This document shows positions 35,966 to 45,168 of a DNA stretch of 64,000 nucleotides, piece by piece. Both the position numbers and the translations under genes were made by a program. The notes beneath the pieces were generated by a model, which ran no database searches, was not told the DNA's origin, and saw nothing but the letters and a program-made list of their open reading frames with translations. Position 1 is the stretch's first letter. Each line of letters starts with the position of its first letter. This DNA comes from Hydrogenispora ethanolica (lineage in GTDB: Bacteria > Bacillota > UBA4882 > UBA8346). The stretch lies in assembly GCF_004340685.1 (NCBI RefSeq), contig NZ_SLUN01000011.1, positions 1 through 64,000 on the forward strand, written 5' to 3'.

Positions 35966-36007
35966 TAAAAATCACTAAACCCGGTACGGTTTTCGGAGAT
36001 TTTTTTA
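35966..36007 (+). terminator. Possible terminator in the gap before the chemoreceptor gene
   Basis: AAAAATC and AAACC pair with GGTTT and GATTTTTTT with an internal loop. Weakly supported. The gap 35789-36351 is otherwise AT-rich with no gene that I can support; it must hold the divergent promoters of the NifX-like gene and the chemoreceptor gene, but I cannot assign them safely. Confidence 0.35.
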
Positions 36008-36351
36008 CAAAAATTGTCCAGTATTTAAATATGATTAGTTATAATATGAATTTTTCCAGTTTTGTCGATTATAAGGCTCAAGTCTATAATTATTAATATT
36101 TCTAAAAATTTCAACCAGAAAGTGCTTTAGTTTTTTTATATGTGTACGAAAATATATTATGACTGACCATTTAGTAAAGAAAATAAAGAAACCTCATCCA
36201 TGGCGTTTTTTTCAATTTCAATTGCTAGTTTTTTACCAAAGGTGGTGTAGGATAATGAAAAAAAGATAAAAAATTAAAGCCGTCAAGATTTAACAATTTC
36301 CTTCGCAATGTCACGAATGAAAATTAGAGGATTAAAAGAAGGGTGATAATA

Positions 36352-38451
36352 ATGCTTAAAGACATGGAAGTCGGCAAAAAATTGGCACTAGGGTTCGGAA
36401 TCGTAGGGTTACTCATCATTATGATGGCGGTTTATTCAATCTTCGGTCTGGTTCAGATCGATCAAGGCATCAAAAAAGTAGTGGAGGATCGGATGCCCAA
36501 AACCATTTGGGCCAATGAGATTAGCGAGAACACCAATGTAGTCGCCCGGGCCCTCCGTAATATGTTGCTGTGGAATGACCCGTCCAAAGTGACGGAAGAA
36601 GAAAAAAGAATCGTGGACTCCACAGCGAAAATCGAACGCCAATTGAAAAAATTGGAGCAAACCATCCATTCCGACGAAGGGAAAAAAGTGCTTCAAAAGG
36701 TATTGGCTGCCTACAATGAATATAATCCGGCATTGGCCCATCTCCGCCAACGGATCCATGAAGGCAAAAAAGCCGAGGCTATCGCCTTGCTCTTTACCGA
36801 AATGCGCCAAAAACAGAACGCTTATCTCCAAACATTAAGCGATCTCGTCACTTTCCAAACCGCCCTAATGTCCGAGAGCGGTCAACAAGCATACCAGCTC
36901 ATCCAGCGCACTACCTTTTTCCTGATTCTTATCTCGGTGATCTGTTTGATTCTGGCCTGCGGTATCACTCTGCTGATGACCCGCAGTATCACCGGGCCGC
37001 TGAAAGAATGCGTCGATGTGGCGGAGAAGGTTGCCCAGGGTGATATCTCCTTCACCATTGAAGTTCAACGAAAAGATGAACCCGGATTGGTCCTCGTCGC
37101 GATGAAAACCATGACGGAAAGCATCCGGAATATGCTGAAGGATGCCACTGAATTGGTCGAAGCCGCCAAACAAGGAATGCTAAGCACCCGGGCCGACGCC
37201 GTCAAACACCAGGGAGATTTCCGTAAGATCATTGAAGGATTCAATCATACACTGGATGCCATGGTTCAGCCGGTCCAAGAAGCCTCTCAGGTGTTGCAGG
37301 AGATGGCCCAGGGAAATCTGCAAACCGCCATGAATGGAGACTATCAAGGCGATCATGCAGTCATCAAAGATGCTCTGAACCATACCATCCTCTCGATCCG
37401 GAATTATATCGCAGAAATCTCCGCGGTTTTGACCGCGATGGCCGGCGGAGATCTGAATGTGGCGATCCAAAGTGATTATCGGGGCGATTTCGTTCAGATC
37501 AAAGACTCTTTAAACCGCATCATCGATTCGTTCAACGAGATCTTAGGCGAGTTTTATCATGCTGCCGATCAGGTAGCCTCAGGAGCCAAGCATGTCTCCG
37601 ATTCCAGCCAGATATTATCCCAGGCCGCCACGGAACAAGCGAGTACGGTTCAGGAGATTACCGCGTCCATGACCGAGATTGCCGCCCAAACCAAGCAGAA
37701 TGCCGTCAATGCCAACCAGGCCAGCGAACTGGCAGTCGCCGCCAAGGGGTATGCGATCGAAGGCGATCAACAGATGGGGGTCATGCTCAATTCGATGGAG
37801 TCCATTAACGAGGCCTCGGGGAACATCTCCAAGATTATCAAGGTAATCGACGAGATTGCTTTTCAGACCAATATTCTGGCTCTGAATGCCGCCGTCGAGG
37901 CGGCCCGGGCTGGGCAACACGGCCGGGGTTTCGCCGTGGTGGCCGAGGAAGTCCGAAACCTGGCGGCACGCAGCGCTGACGCAGCCAAAGAAACCACTGC
38001 TTTGATCGAAGGCTCCATTCAAAAGGTGGAATCCGGCACTCTAATTGCCAATCATACCGCAGAAGCTCTAAACCGAATCGTGGACGGTATTACCGAGGCT
38101 GCTTCGCTAATCGGAAATATCGCTACCTCCTCCAACGAACAGGCTTCGGGCATCACCCAAGTTGATCAAGGCATCTCCCAAGTAGCCCAAGTTACTCAGA
38201 CCAATACCGCCACGGCCGAACAGTGCGCCTCAGCCAGTGAAGAGCTGTCCAGTCAGGCCGATCTTTTAAAGAGCATGGTTCAGAGATTTAAGCTGAGAAA
38301 ACAACGGAACGCCCAACGAATGCCCGGCGATGCCAATTCCTTCACCAAACCGGCCCTGGAAGTCAACGGCTTGGATTGCAGCTTGCGGCAAGTGGCAGCG
38401 GCCGTCCAGCCGTTCGCTCCTCAGAGTTCAGCGGAGTTCGGTAAATACTGA
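36352..38451 (+). CDS. Methyl-accepting chemotaxis protein with 4-helix-bundle sensor
   Basis: About 699 residues. TM1 about 10-31, extracellular helical sensor (4HB_MCP type) to about 180, TM2 about 185-207, HAMP about 208-262, then two further HAMP-like repeats (MVQPVQEASQVLQEMAQGNLQ and ISAVLTAMAGGDLNVAI), then the signalling domain with the conserved tip DEIAFQTNILALNAAVEAARA. Start at the ATG at 36352, seven bases after GAAGGGTG. Ligand unknown; it is flanked by amino-acid and sugar uptake genes. Confidence 0.9.
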   Translation: MLKDMEVGKKLALGFGIVGLLIIMMAVYSIFGLVQIDQGIKKVVEDRMPKTIWANEISENTNVVARALRNMLLWNDPSKVTEEEKRIVDSTAKIERQLKKLEQTIHSDEGKKVLQKVLAAYNEYNPALAHLRQRIHEGKKAEAIALLFTEMRQKQNAYLQTLSDLVTFQTALMSESGQQAYQLIQRTTFFLILISVICLILACGITLLMTRSITGPLKECVDVAEKVAQGDISFTIEVQRKDEPGLVLVAMKTMTESIRNMLKDATELVEAAKQGMLSTRADAVKHQGDFRKIIEGFNHTLDAMVQPVQEASQVLQEMAQGNLQTAMNGDYQGDHAVIKDALNHTILSIRNYIAEISAVLTAMAGGDLNVAIQSDYRGDFVQIKDSLNRIIDSFNEILGEFYHAADQVASGAKHVSDSSQILSQAATEQASTVQEITASMTEIAAQTKQNAVNANQASELAVAAKGYAIEGDQQMGVMLNSMESINEASGNISKIIKVIDEIAFQTNILALNAAVEAARAGQHGRGFAVVAEEVRNLAARSADAAKETTALIEGSIQKVESGTLIANHTAEALNRIVDGITEAASLIGNIATSSNEQASGITQVDQGISQVAQVTQTNTATAEQCASASEELSSQADLLKSMVQRFKLRKQRNAQRMPGDANSFTKPALEVNGLDCSLRQVAAAVQPFAPQSSAEFGKY

Positions 38452-38573
38452 TGGGATCAAAATCAGCCCAAAACCACGATTCCGGTTTCTTTCGTAACTC
38501 ATTATGAACGCCGGAGGCATCCATTTCGGACTCCTGAGCAACTTTTGACAGTACCTCTTCTCATTCTTAACCT

Positions 38574-38607
38574 GGCGGGGATTTTCTGACTCAAGAAAAT
38601 CTCCGCC
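38574..38607 (+). terminator. Hairpin after the chemoreceptor gene
   Basis: GGCGGGGATTTTCT against AGAAAATCTCCGCC, a 14-bp stem with a G-T pair, about 120 bases beyond the stop codon; no T run, so termination is uncertain. The rest of 38452-38765 holds nothing recognisable. Confidence 0.55.
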
Positions 38608-38765
38608 CAAAACTTGCATGACTGGAACGGAAGGCCGCCCGAGGGCAGCCCTACCTGCTACGCCCGCTGCAAAGTCTGAAGAAGGAACCTCTTTGGCGAT
38701 TCGGAGGAAATTGGGCCATGGCTGAAGTCAGCTTCCCTTGAAGGATTCCGATGCCGGGCGCATAC

Positions 38766-38800
38766 TAAAACCCCCGGATACTTTGAATATCCGGGGTTTT
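38766..38800 (-). terminator. Terminator of the RbsABC-like operon
   Basis: AAAACCCCGGATA, short loop, TATCCGGGGGTTTTAG on the minus strand, about 70 bases past the binding-protein stop codon. It is nearly symmetrical and may also stop plus-strand transcription from the chemoreceptor gene. Confidence 0.85.
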
Positions 38801-38868
38801 ACGACTCTGGCTATCAATTAAACGCCAGTTTAGGGATTATTACGCTTAAGGTTTAGTGGAGTACCAGA

Positions 38869-39777
38869 TTACTTGGTAACTACCGACACACCTGTATCGA
38901 CGACTTTACCATCGGCCTTAACTTTGCCGGTTAAAACGCTAACCGCCGTTTTTAAGCCTTCATAACCCATCACCGACGGATTTTGGACCATGGTCGCCTT
39001 TAAAAATCCGTTTTTAATCAAACTTTTAATTGCGTCGGACGAATCGAAGCCAATACCGATAACCGATTGGCCTGACTCTTTGATGGCATTGCCGGTACCA
39101 ACCGCGGAACCCTCATTAGCGCCAAAGATGCCGACGCAGCCCTGGGTAATATAGTTGGTGGCGATATCTTTTGCTTTTGCGGCATCACCGTCGCAGTATT
39201 GGGTCGCCAGCAATGTATAGCCCTTGCCGCGTAAAGCCGCGCGGAAGCCCTTTTCACGAGCGACGGTCGAGGCCGTTGCCGCGTTAACACTGATAATACC
39301 GATTTTCCCTTTTTTAATGCCCGCTTTGGCCAGGTTCTTGAGCATTTCATTACCGGCTGTTTTGCCTGCGCCTTCGTTATTGGTTGCATACGTGGCAACT
39401 GCCGGGAATTTGGCGGGAGAGTCAACGTAAATAATTTGGACCTTTTTCGCTTGTGCTTCTTTCAATGCGGAAGTTACAGCATCCGGGCCGTTCGCGGCAA
39501 GCAAAATCGCGTTGGCGCCGTTGGCTACGGCGTTATTGATCATCTCGATTTGCTTGGCATCGTCTTTTACGTCCGGAGCAGTCCATTTGTAATCAACATT
39601 ACCGAGCTCGGCAGCTGCCTTTTTACAACCTTGATCAATTCCCGCCCAATACTGGTCCATTTGATCCATGGTAATCAGGAAAATTTTAAATGATTGGGGC
39701 GCGGCATTGATAGATACCGCCGAAAAACATAACGCGAGGACCAGTACCAAAAGCGTGCATCGGAACAGTTTTTTCAT
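38869..39777 (-). CDS. Sugar ABC transporter binding protein (RbsB-like)
   Basis: 302 residues. Signal peptide MKKLFRC with hydrophobic core to about 20, cleavage near SINAA. Periplasmic-binding fold with FLITMDQMDQYWAGIDQGC (near 35), ANGANAILLAANGPDA (near 90), IIYVDSPAKF, GIFGANEGSAVGTGNAI (near 210) and GIGFDSSDAIK. Last gene of the ATPase-permease-binding protein set, 45 bp after the permease. Sugar unknown. GGAGGAGA ribosome site. Confidence 0.87.
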   Translation of the reverse strand: MKKLFRCTLLVLVLALCFSAVSINAAPQSFKIFLITMDQMDQYWAGIDQGCKKAAAELGNVDYKWTAPDVKDDAKQIEMINNAVANGANAILLAANGPDAVTSALKEAQAKKVQIIYVDSPAKFPAVATYATNNEGAGKTAGNEMLKNLAKAGIKKGKIGIISVNAATASTVAREKGFRAALRGKGYTLLATQYCDGDAAKAKDIATNYITQGCVGIFGANEGSAVGTGNAIKESGQSVIGIGFDSSDAIKSLIKNGFLKATMVQNPSVMGYEGLKTAVSVLTGKVKADGKVVDTGVSVVTK

Positions 39778-39821
39778 TAATCTTTCTCCTCCCTTTTATA
39801 TAAAAGCCTTTTTGGCTTTTA

Positions 39822-40856
39822 TTAACTGGCTTTTACCATCGTCGGCTTCATCGTTGTCTTGGACTTGGTTTTATCGGTTCTCCTGGTTCGTACAATGACG
39901 TCCATGAATACGGATAATACCACAATGATGCCGATAACGATATTGCGGATCGCCACAGGCGCGCCTGCAAATTGCAGACCGTTTGCCAAAGCGCCCCAGA
40001 TACATGCGCCGACAACGGTACCCAGCAGGATCCCCTGTCCTCCGAGAGTACTCACTCCACCGATAACGGCCGCCGCAACAGCATATAATTCGTAAGAGTT
40101 ACCCGCATCCATGGTACCCATCCCCGTGGTCGCACACGTGATAAGTCCGACAATCCCCGAACAAAATGCACTTACCACATAGGCCTTGATTACCGTATGC
40201 AAAGTGTTGACTCCGGAAAGGCGTGCCGCTTCCAAATTGCTGCCGGTCGCGTAAATATGCCGTCCCGTGCGGGTTTTGCTGAGCAAGAAGTTAAAAATGA
40301 ACCATAAAACCACCGCGATAATGATTCCGTTAAAAATCCCAAAAGTTTTTCCATAGTAAAAAAAGTCACGGAAGGCATTGGCAACGGGGCCATCACCGAT
40401 CAGATTGGTATTGTAATTGTTATTCACAATTTGGGCCACGCCACGGGCGATGGTCATCGTGCCCAAGGTCGCAATAAACGAAGGAAGCTTGCAGCCGGAA
40501 ACCAAAAAACCATTCAGAACACCGGTAAACAAACAAATAACCATGGTAATTCCCGCTGCCACCCATGGGTCGACGCCACGGGTCATCAAGGTCGCGGACA
40601 CCATACAGCTCATGCCGACCACCGAACCGATGGAAAGGTCGATGTTTCCGGTAATCAGTACAAAGGACTGGGCGATGCCTATCAAAAGAATCGGCGCAAT
40701 TTGCCTCAAAAGATTGGCGATATTGACAGGCGAGAAGAACAGCGGGTTAATGATTCCAAAAACCAAACACATAATAATGAGACCGATGCCTACTGTGATG
40801 ACCTGACCCATTCCCCGAATGCTTAGTAGTTTCTTCAGTAAGTTATTTTCCATCAT
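39822..40856 (-). CDS. Sugar ABC transporter permease (RbsC-like)
   Basis: 344 residues, about eight to ten membrane segments, BPD_transp_2 family: ITGNIDLSIGSVVGMSC (near 66), GSNLEAARLSGVN (near 205), AVIGGVSTLGGQGI (near 265). The only permease of this importer. It follows the intact ATPase gene by 75 bp. The C terminus is rich in Lys/Arg/Thr, as expected for a cytoplasmic tail. Confidence 0.88.
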   Translation of the reverse strand: MMENNLLKKLLSIRGMGQVITVGIGLIIMCLVFGIINPLFFSPVNIANLLRQIAPILLIGIAQSFVLITGNIDLSIGSVVGMSCMVSATLMTRGVDPWVAAGITMVICLFTGVLNGFLVSGCKLPSFIATLGTMTIARGVAQIVNNNYNTNLIGDGPVANAFRDFFYYGKTFGIFNGIIIAVVLWFIFNFLLSKTRTGRHIYATGSNLEAARLSGVNTLHTVIKAYVVSAFCSGIVGLITCATTGMGTMDAGNSYELYAVAAAVIGGVSTLGGQGILLGTVVGACIWGALANGLQFAGAPVAIRNIVIGIIVVLSVFMDVIVRTRRTDKTKSKTTMKPTMVKAS

Positions 40857-40931
40857 TTTTACCCCTACATTTTTATATCCGTTTCGATTTGGATCAAATA
40901 AGTTTTAAGAAAATGATTTCAAATTATCGAA

Positions 40932-42434
40932 TTACACAACTTTGCTTTCAAAGCGAGTGGCATATTCTAAAATAGCATTTTGTGTTACATTTTCCTGGTC
41001 CAGTTCTCCGGTGATCCTTCCGTCGCACATCACCAATATCCGGTCACTGATTCCCATAATCTCCGGCATTTCCGACGAAACGAACAATACGCCGATCCCT
41101 TCTTGCTTAAGCTCATTCATGATATTATATATTTCAACCTTGGCGGCAACGTCGATCCCCCGGGTCGGCTCATCAAAAATGACCACCTTGGAATTCCTGG
41201 CCAGCCACTTGGCCACAACCACCTTTTGCTGGTTACCGCCCGACAGGCTGGCGGCATCATTTTCGGGATTCGATAATTTAATGTTCAGGCTGGTAACAGC
41301 TTTTTCGATCATTTCCGTCTCTTTTTTCTGGTTGACAACGCCCAAGCCGTTACAGAGGATATCCAGGTTTGGCAACGCGATATTTTCCTTGATGCTCAAG
41401 CCGGTGCAAAGCCCGTCTTTCTTACGATCCTCCGGCGCGAGCACCAGTCCGGCTTTAATGGCATCCATCGGACAGTTGATGGTCACCGGTTCGCCATTGA
41501 TGAAAATCTCTCCGGAATCCTTGGGATCAACCCCAAAAATCGCCCGGGTGGTTTCGGTCCGTCCCGCGCCCATCAAACCGGCGATTCCGACAATCTCTCC
41601 CTCATACAATTCAAAGCTGATGTCTCTGACCATTTTGCCGGCATTAATGTTTTTTACCTCGAAGACCTTTTGGCCGCGTTTCGTTTTGACGCGCGGGAAT
41701 TTTTCTTTGATTTCCCGGCCCACCATGTTGGTGATGATTTCGGGCATGGTTATTTCTTTGAAAGCGGCACTGGTAATAAACTTGCCGTCGCGCATGATGG
41801 TTACTCTATCGACGATATATTGCAGCTCTTCCAGGCGGTGCGAAATATAAACAATCCCGCAACCGTTCTTCTTCAAATCCCTGATGATGGCGAAAAGTTC
41901 GTCGATCTCTTTACTGGTCAGCGCACTGGTGGGCTCATCCATGATCAGCACTCGGGCATCCGTGGAAAGCGCCTTGGCAATCTCCACCATCTGCTGCTTG
42001 GATACGGATAAATCCCCTACCACGGTCTGCGGATCGATATCGATTTTCAACCGGTTTAACAGTCTCCGCGCTTCCTCGTTCATCTCTTTGTCGGTCAAAA
42101 TTCCGCCGCGGCACTTTTCTCTGCCGAGGAAAATGTTCTCGGCGACCGTAAGATGGGAACACATGTTGAGTTCCTGGTGGATGATGGCGACGCCTAAGGC
42201 CTGCGCTTTATGGGGCGTCATGTCTCCCACCTTTTTACCGAAAATGGTGATTTCTCCGCTGTCACGAGTGTATACGCCGGATAAAATTTTCATCAAGGTG
42301 GATTTGCCGGCGCCATTTTCCCCCAAAAGGGCCATCACCTCGCCTGAGCGTAAATAAAACGAAACATCGTCTAAGGCTTTCACTCCGGAAAATGACTTGC
42401 AAATATGCTCCATTGTAACAATATAGTCCGCCAC
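40932..42434 (-). CDS. Sugar ABC transporter ATPase (RbsA/MglA-like), intact
   Basis: 500 residues, both halves complete. N half: Walker A GENGAGKST (near 37), LSVSKQQM, Walker B LIMDEPTSA. C half: GLMGAGRTE, LAPEDRKKDG, LSGGNQQK and IFDEPTRGID. It lies 136 bp after the degenerate homologue at 42571-44097, so the two are paralogues side by side, one with all catalytic motifs and one with none. Confidence 0.92.
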   Translation of the reverse strand: MADYIVTMEHICKSFSGVKALDDVSFYLRSGEVMALLGENGAGKSTLMKILSGVYTRDSGEITIFGKKVGDMTPHKAQALGVAIIHQELNMCSHLTVAENIFLGREKCRGGILTDKEMNEEARRLLNRLKIDIDPQTVVGDLSVSKQQMVEIAKALSTDARVLIMDEPTSALTSKEIDELFAIIRDLKKNGCGIVYISHRLEELQYIVDRVTIMRDGKFITSAAFKEITMPEIITNMVGREIKEKFPRVKTKRGQKVFEVKNINAGKMVRDISFELYEGEIVGIAGLMGAGRTETTRAIFGVDPKDSGEIFINGEPVTINCPMDAIKAGLVLAPEDRKKDGLCTGLSIKENIALPNLDILCNGLGVVNQKKETEMIEKAVTSLNIKLSNPENDAASLSGGNQQKVVVAKWLARNSKVVIFDEPTRGIDVAAKVEIYNIMNELKQEGIGVLFVSSEMPEIMGISDRILVMCDGRITGELDQENVTQNAILEYATRFESKVV

Positions 42435-42570
42435 TTAAGTCACCTAGTCCTTAATCAATTGATTCGTTTTCAAATCGATAATTAAATTATAACAAAGACG
42501 TAAATGTTTGAGGTATGGGGGAGTTTTTAGAAATGAGGGTGGATTTTATAGGAGTCAGTATAACCGGTGA

Positions 42571-44097
42571 TCACTGGGGATTTTCGGTAAGCTTGTGATA
42601 CTCGCCGCTGTAAAGTTCATTGATTAGCGTTCCTTTTTCCAAGACCAACAGACGGTCTGCTATCAAAAGCGAGTCGGAAAGATTTACCGCCAGAATGAGC
42701 ACTGCCATTTTTTTGTCCAATAGCATTTTGATTAAGTTGCGGATTTGAAGGCGCATCGCCATATCCCCTTCGAAAAACGGGTTGACACAAATGACAACCT
42801 TTGGATTTTGCAAGTGGATTCGATAATACACCAGACTATACAGGGATTGTATCGAGAGCTTTGTAATGTCCCGCGCATGGATATCCGGACCGATAATCGG
42901 TTCATACTCCTTGACAATACTCTTTCTGATTGCGCTGCGCATCCAGAAGGGCCTAAGCTTTTTATCCGCTGTGAAACACATATTGTCAAAGTAGCTCATT
43001 TCTTTGAATAACAAATTCCGGATCGGTTTTTCCGGGATAAAGCCTAAGGTTTGGAAGGCTTTTTTGGCGAGTACTTCCCCATTTAATAAAATCTGCCCCT
43101 GTTGCGGTTTCCTTTCAAAATTCATCAGCGCCAGGATATCGATGTACACGGTATTGTTCTTGTCCAACAGCACCACGCATTCTCCCGCTTTGACATCGAA
43201 GGTGAGCTTATTGATGTTCCCGCTGGAAACATTACAAAACTCCAGCACCCGCTGCCCGTTTTTCAAGGGCGTTTGCGGCTTTTCATTGTCAAAACCTTCG
43301 CCTTTTTTGCCCCGGTAGACCCAGGGAAAATCGTTCATCCATTGCGGCAGGGCCTGCCGTTCATGGTAGTTTTTATAGAATTCATTGGTAAAAGGCAGGA
43401 TTTTTTCTTCCTTAAATTCGTCCTTTCCCAAAACCTTAAGCGCCTTGCCGTTTTCCATTAAACAAATTTTGTCACAAATCGAATAGGCCTCTTGATGATG
43501 GTTACAGATGTACAAAAACGAAACGCCTGACCCGGTATAGGTTTGCATAAGCTGATGAAACTTGATAAGGTCCGTGGTACTGATAAAGTTGCTGATATCC
43601 CGGATGATAACCAACTTCACTCCGCCGATGATGGCTTTCAGAAGCTCCACAACACATTTCTCATAATAGGTTAAACCTTGCACCTGCTGTTCGCCATGCA
43701 AATCAACTCCGGCATCCATGGCGAACATCTTAAACTGTGAATTCAACGTTTTGGAATGAATAATATACTTTTTGAAACCGCGGCGCATGACATAGATATT
43801 GTCCGCCACCGTTAGATTTTCAATGAGGCTGAACTGCTTTTCGATCACTGCGACCTTGTTGCGCGTCAACGGGCTTAACGCATAGCTGTTTACCAGCTTT
43901 TCGTCGAAATAAACCGAGCCGTAATATAAGGGTACATTACGACAAATTAATTCGATCAGGCTTTCCAGTCCATGCCGGCTAATGGCGATCAAACCCATAA
44001 TCTCCCCGCGAAAAATATGGAGATTAAAATGGTTCAAAAGCATTACGCCGTTTTCAGCCGTTACAATTTTCTCCAAGCGCAAAATTTCCTGCCGCAT
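42571..44097 (-). CDS. RbsA-shaped pseudo-ATPase with all ATPase motifs lost
   Basis: 508 residues, collinear with a two-domain sugar ABC ATPase but catalytically ruined in both halves. Where GENGAGKST should be (residues 38-46) there is AISRHGLES; the signature is LTYYEKC (142-148); Walker B reads LVIIRDISN (162-170) with no Asp-Glu pair. In the second half the first motif is LLDKNNTVY, LSGGNQQK is replaced by LSIQSLYS, and DEPTRGID by VNPFFEGD. The frame is open throughout, with ordinary codon use, so this is not a decaying pseudogene. It lies 15 bp after a YesM-type kinase gene. I infer a regulatory protein that mimics the ATPase, perhaps docking on the permease. Confidence 0.8.
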   Translation of the reverse strand: MRQEILRLEKIVTAENGVMLLNHFNLHIFRGEIMGLIAISRHGLESLIELICRNVPLYYGSVYFDEKLVNSYALSPLTRNKVAVIEKQFSLIENLTVADNIYVMRRGFKKYIIHSKTLNSQFKMFAMDAGVDLHGEQQVQGLTYYEKCVVELLKAIIGGVKLVIIRDISNFISTTDLIKFHQLMQTYTGSGVSFLYICNHHQEAYSICDKICLMENGKALKVLGKDEFKEEKILPFTNEFYKNYHERQALPQWMNDFPWVYRGKKGEGFDNEKPQTPLKNGQRVLEFCNVSSGNINKLTFDVKAGECVVLLDKNNTVYIDILALMNFERKPQQGQILLNGEVLAKKAFQTLGFIPEKPIRNLLFKEMSYFDNMCFTADKKLRPFWMRSAIRKSIVKEYEPIIGPDIHARDITKLSIQSLYSLVYYRIHLQNPKVVICVNPFFEGDMAMRLQIRNLIKMLLDKKMAVLILAVNLSDSLLIADRLLVLEKGTLINELYSGEYHKLTENPQ

Positions 44098-44112
44098 CTT
44101 TTCGCCAGACCT

Positions 44113-45156
44113 TTATCCCTTAAGGATTGCCTGCTCCTGTATGTTAGTCAACAGTGGAAGCGTAATTTCCACATCGGTTCCCACGCCTTGAGTGCTATAA
44201 ATGCAGATCCCGTATTCCTCTCCGAACAACAGTTGGATCCTTCGATTCACATTGACGACGGCAATGCCGCCCTTTTGCTCCGAATCCGGCTTGATATAAT
44301 CGAAGGATGAGTTATTTAATTTTTCATTCAGTTCCTGCAGGCGAAACTCGTCCATACCCACGCCGTCGTCGGATATGGTGATTAACAGCCGGGTTTGCGT
44401 CCTTTCCAGTTTTATACGCACAGTACCGGCACCCACCTTGCGCTCAATTCCGTGGATGATTGCGTTTTCCACGATCGGCTGCAAAGTCAGCTTGGGCAGC
44501 TTGTATCTTAAAATGGAGCTGCTGTCCTGGGGGTCGTCATACTCAATCACCAGTTTCAAGCGTGAACCGAAGCGGTATTGCTGGATGAAAAAATAATTTT
44601 CAATATTGGCAAGTTCATCTTCCAGTAAAACGAAATTATCCAGATTGGAAATGGTGTAGCGAAAGAACCTGGCCAAAGCCTCGGTCATTTCCGCCACATT
44701 ATCCAGTCCCGCGCCGAGCGCTTCGCCGCGAATCCCTTCCAGGGTGTTATATAAAAAATGAGGGTTAATCTGGTTTTGCAATGCCAGAAACTGGGCCTGG
44801 CGCTTGCTCACCCGCAAAATCTCATTGGTATTGATAAAACCCTTCAGCTTTAAAAGCGCCTGTTCCATTTCGGGGGTAAACGAAAATCGCATATTATACA
44901 AACCTTCAACCGTATAGCCGGTGATAAAAAGATCCAGCATTTTTTTGGTTTCGGCATAAGGTTTAAGAATCGTATAGTACATGCCATAAAGTATCGCCGC
45001 GAAGGCTATGGTTCCGCCCAAGGCAACCCAAAGAAAAAAGGTGTCCTCGCCCGCTGCCATAAACAAAAAGACCAGCAACAGGATTACCGTTACACCCAGG
45101 ACGGCGCTGGCTAGAAAAGAACGGTAAAACAAATAACGGCCGTATTTTCGTTCCAA
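44113..45156 (-). CDS. LytS/YesM-type histidine kinase lacking an extracellular domain
   Basis: 347 residues. Two N-terminal membrane helices (about 13-33 and 40-62) joined by only a few residues (AAGEDTFF), then a short linker and the kinase: H-box NQINPHFLYNTLEGI (near 130), N-box LQPIVENAIIHGI (near 228), G-box SDDGVGMD (near 262). No Cache, HAMP-sized insert or other sensor domain is visible, so input must come through the membrane or from a partner protein. Encoded between the YesN-type regulator (12-bp gap) and the pseudo-ATPase. Confidence 0.87.
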   Translation of the reverse strand: MERKYGRYLFYRSFLASAVLGVTVILLLVFLFMAAGEDTFFLWVALGGTIAFAAILYGMYYTILKPYAETKKMLDLFITGYTVEGLYNMRFSFTPEMEQALLKLKGFINTNEILRVSKRQAQFLALQNQINPHFLYNTLEGIRGEALGAGLDNVAEMTEALARFFRYTISNLDNFVLLEDELANIENYFFIQQYRFGSRLKLVIEYDDPQDSSSILRYKLPKLTLQPIVENAIIHGIERKVGAGTVRIKLERTQTRLLITISDDGVGMDEFRLQELNEKLNNSSFDYIKPDSEQKGGIAVVNVNRRIQLLFGEEYGICIYSTQGVGTDVEITLPLLTNIQEQAILKG

Positions 45157-45168
45157 TCTCTGCTTCTC

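Noticed and set aside
35789-36351. Riboswitch in the AT-rich leader of the chemoreceptor gene
   Set aside because: I looked for c-di-GMP and similar conserved cores and found none.
42571-44097. Decaying pseudogene of rbsA
   Set aside because: 508 codons stay open, length and layout are kept, and changes are concentrated in catalytic motifs, which fits selection for a non-catalytic role better than decay.
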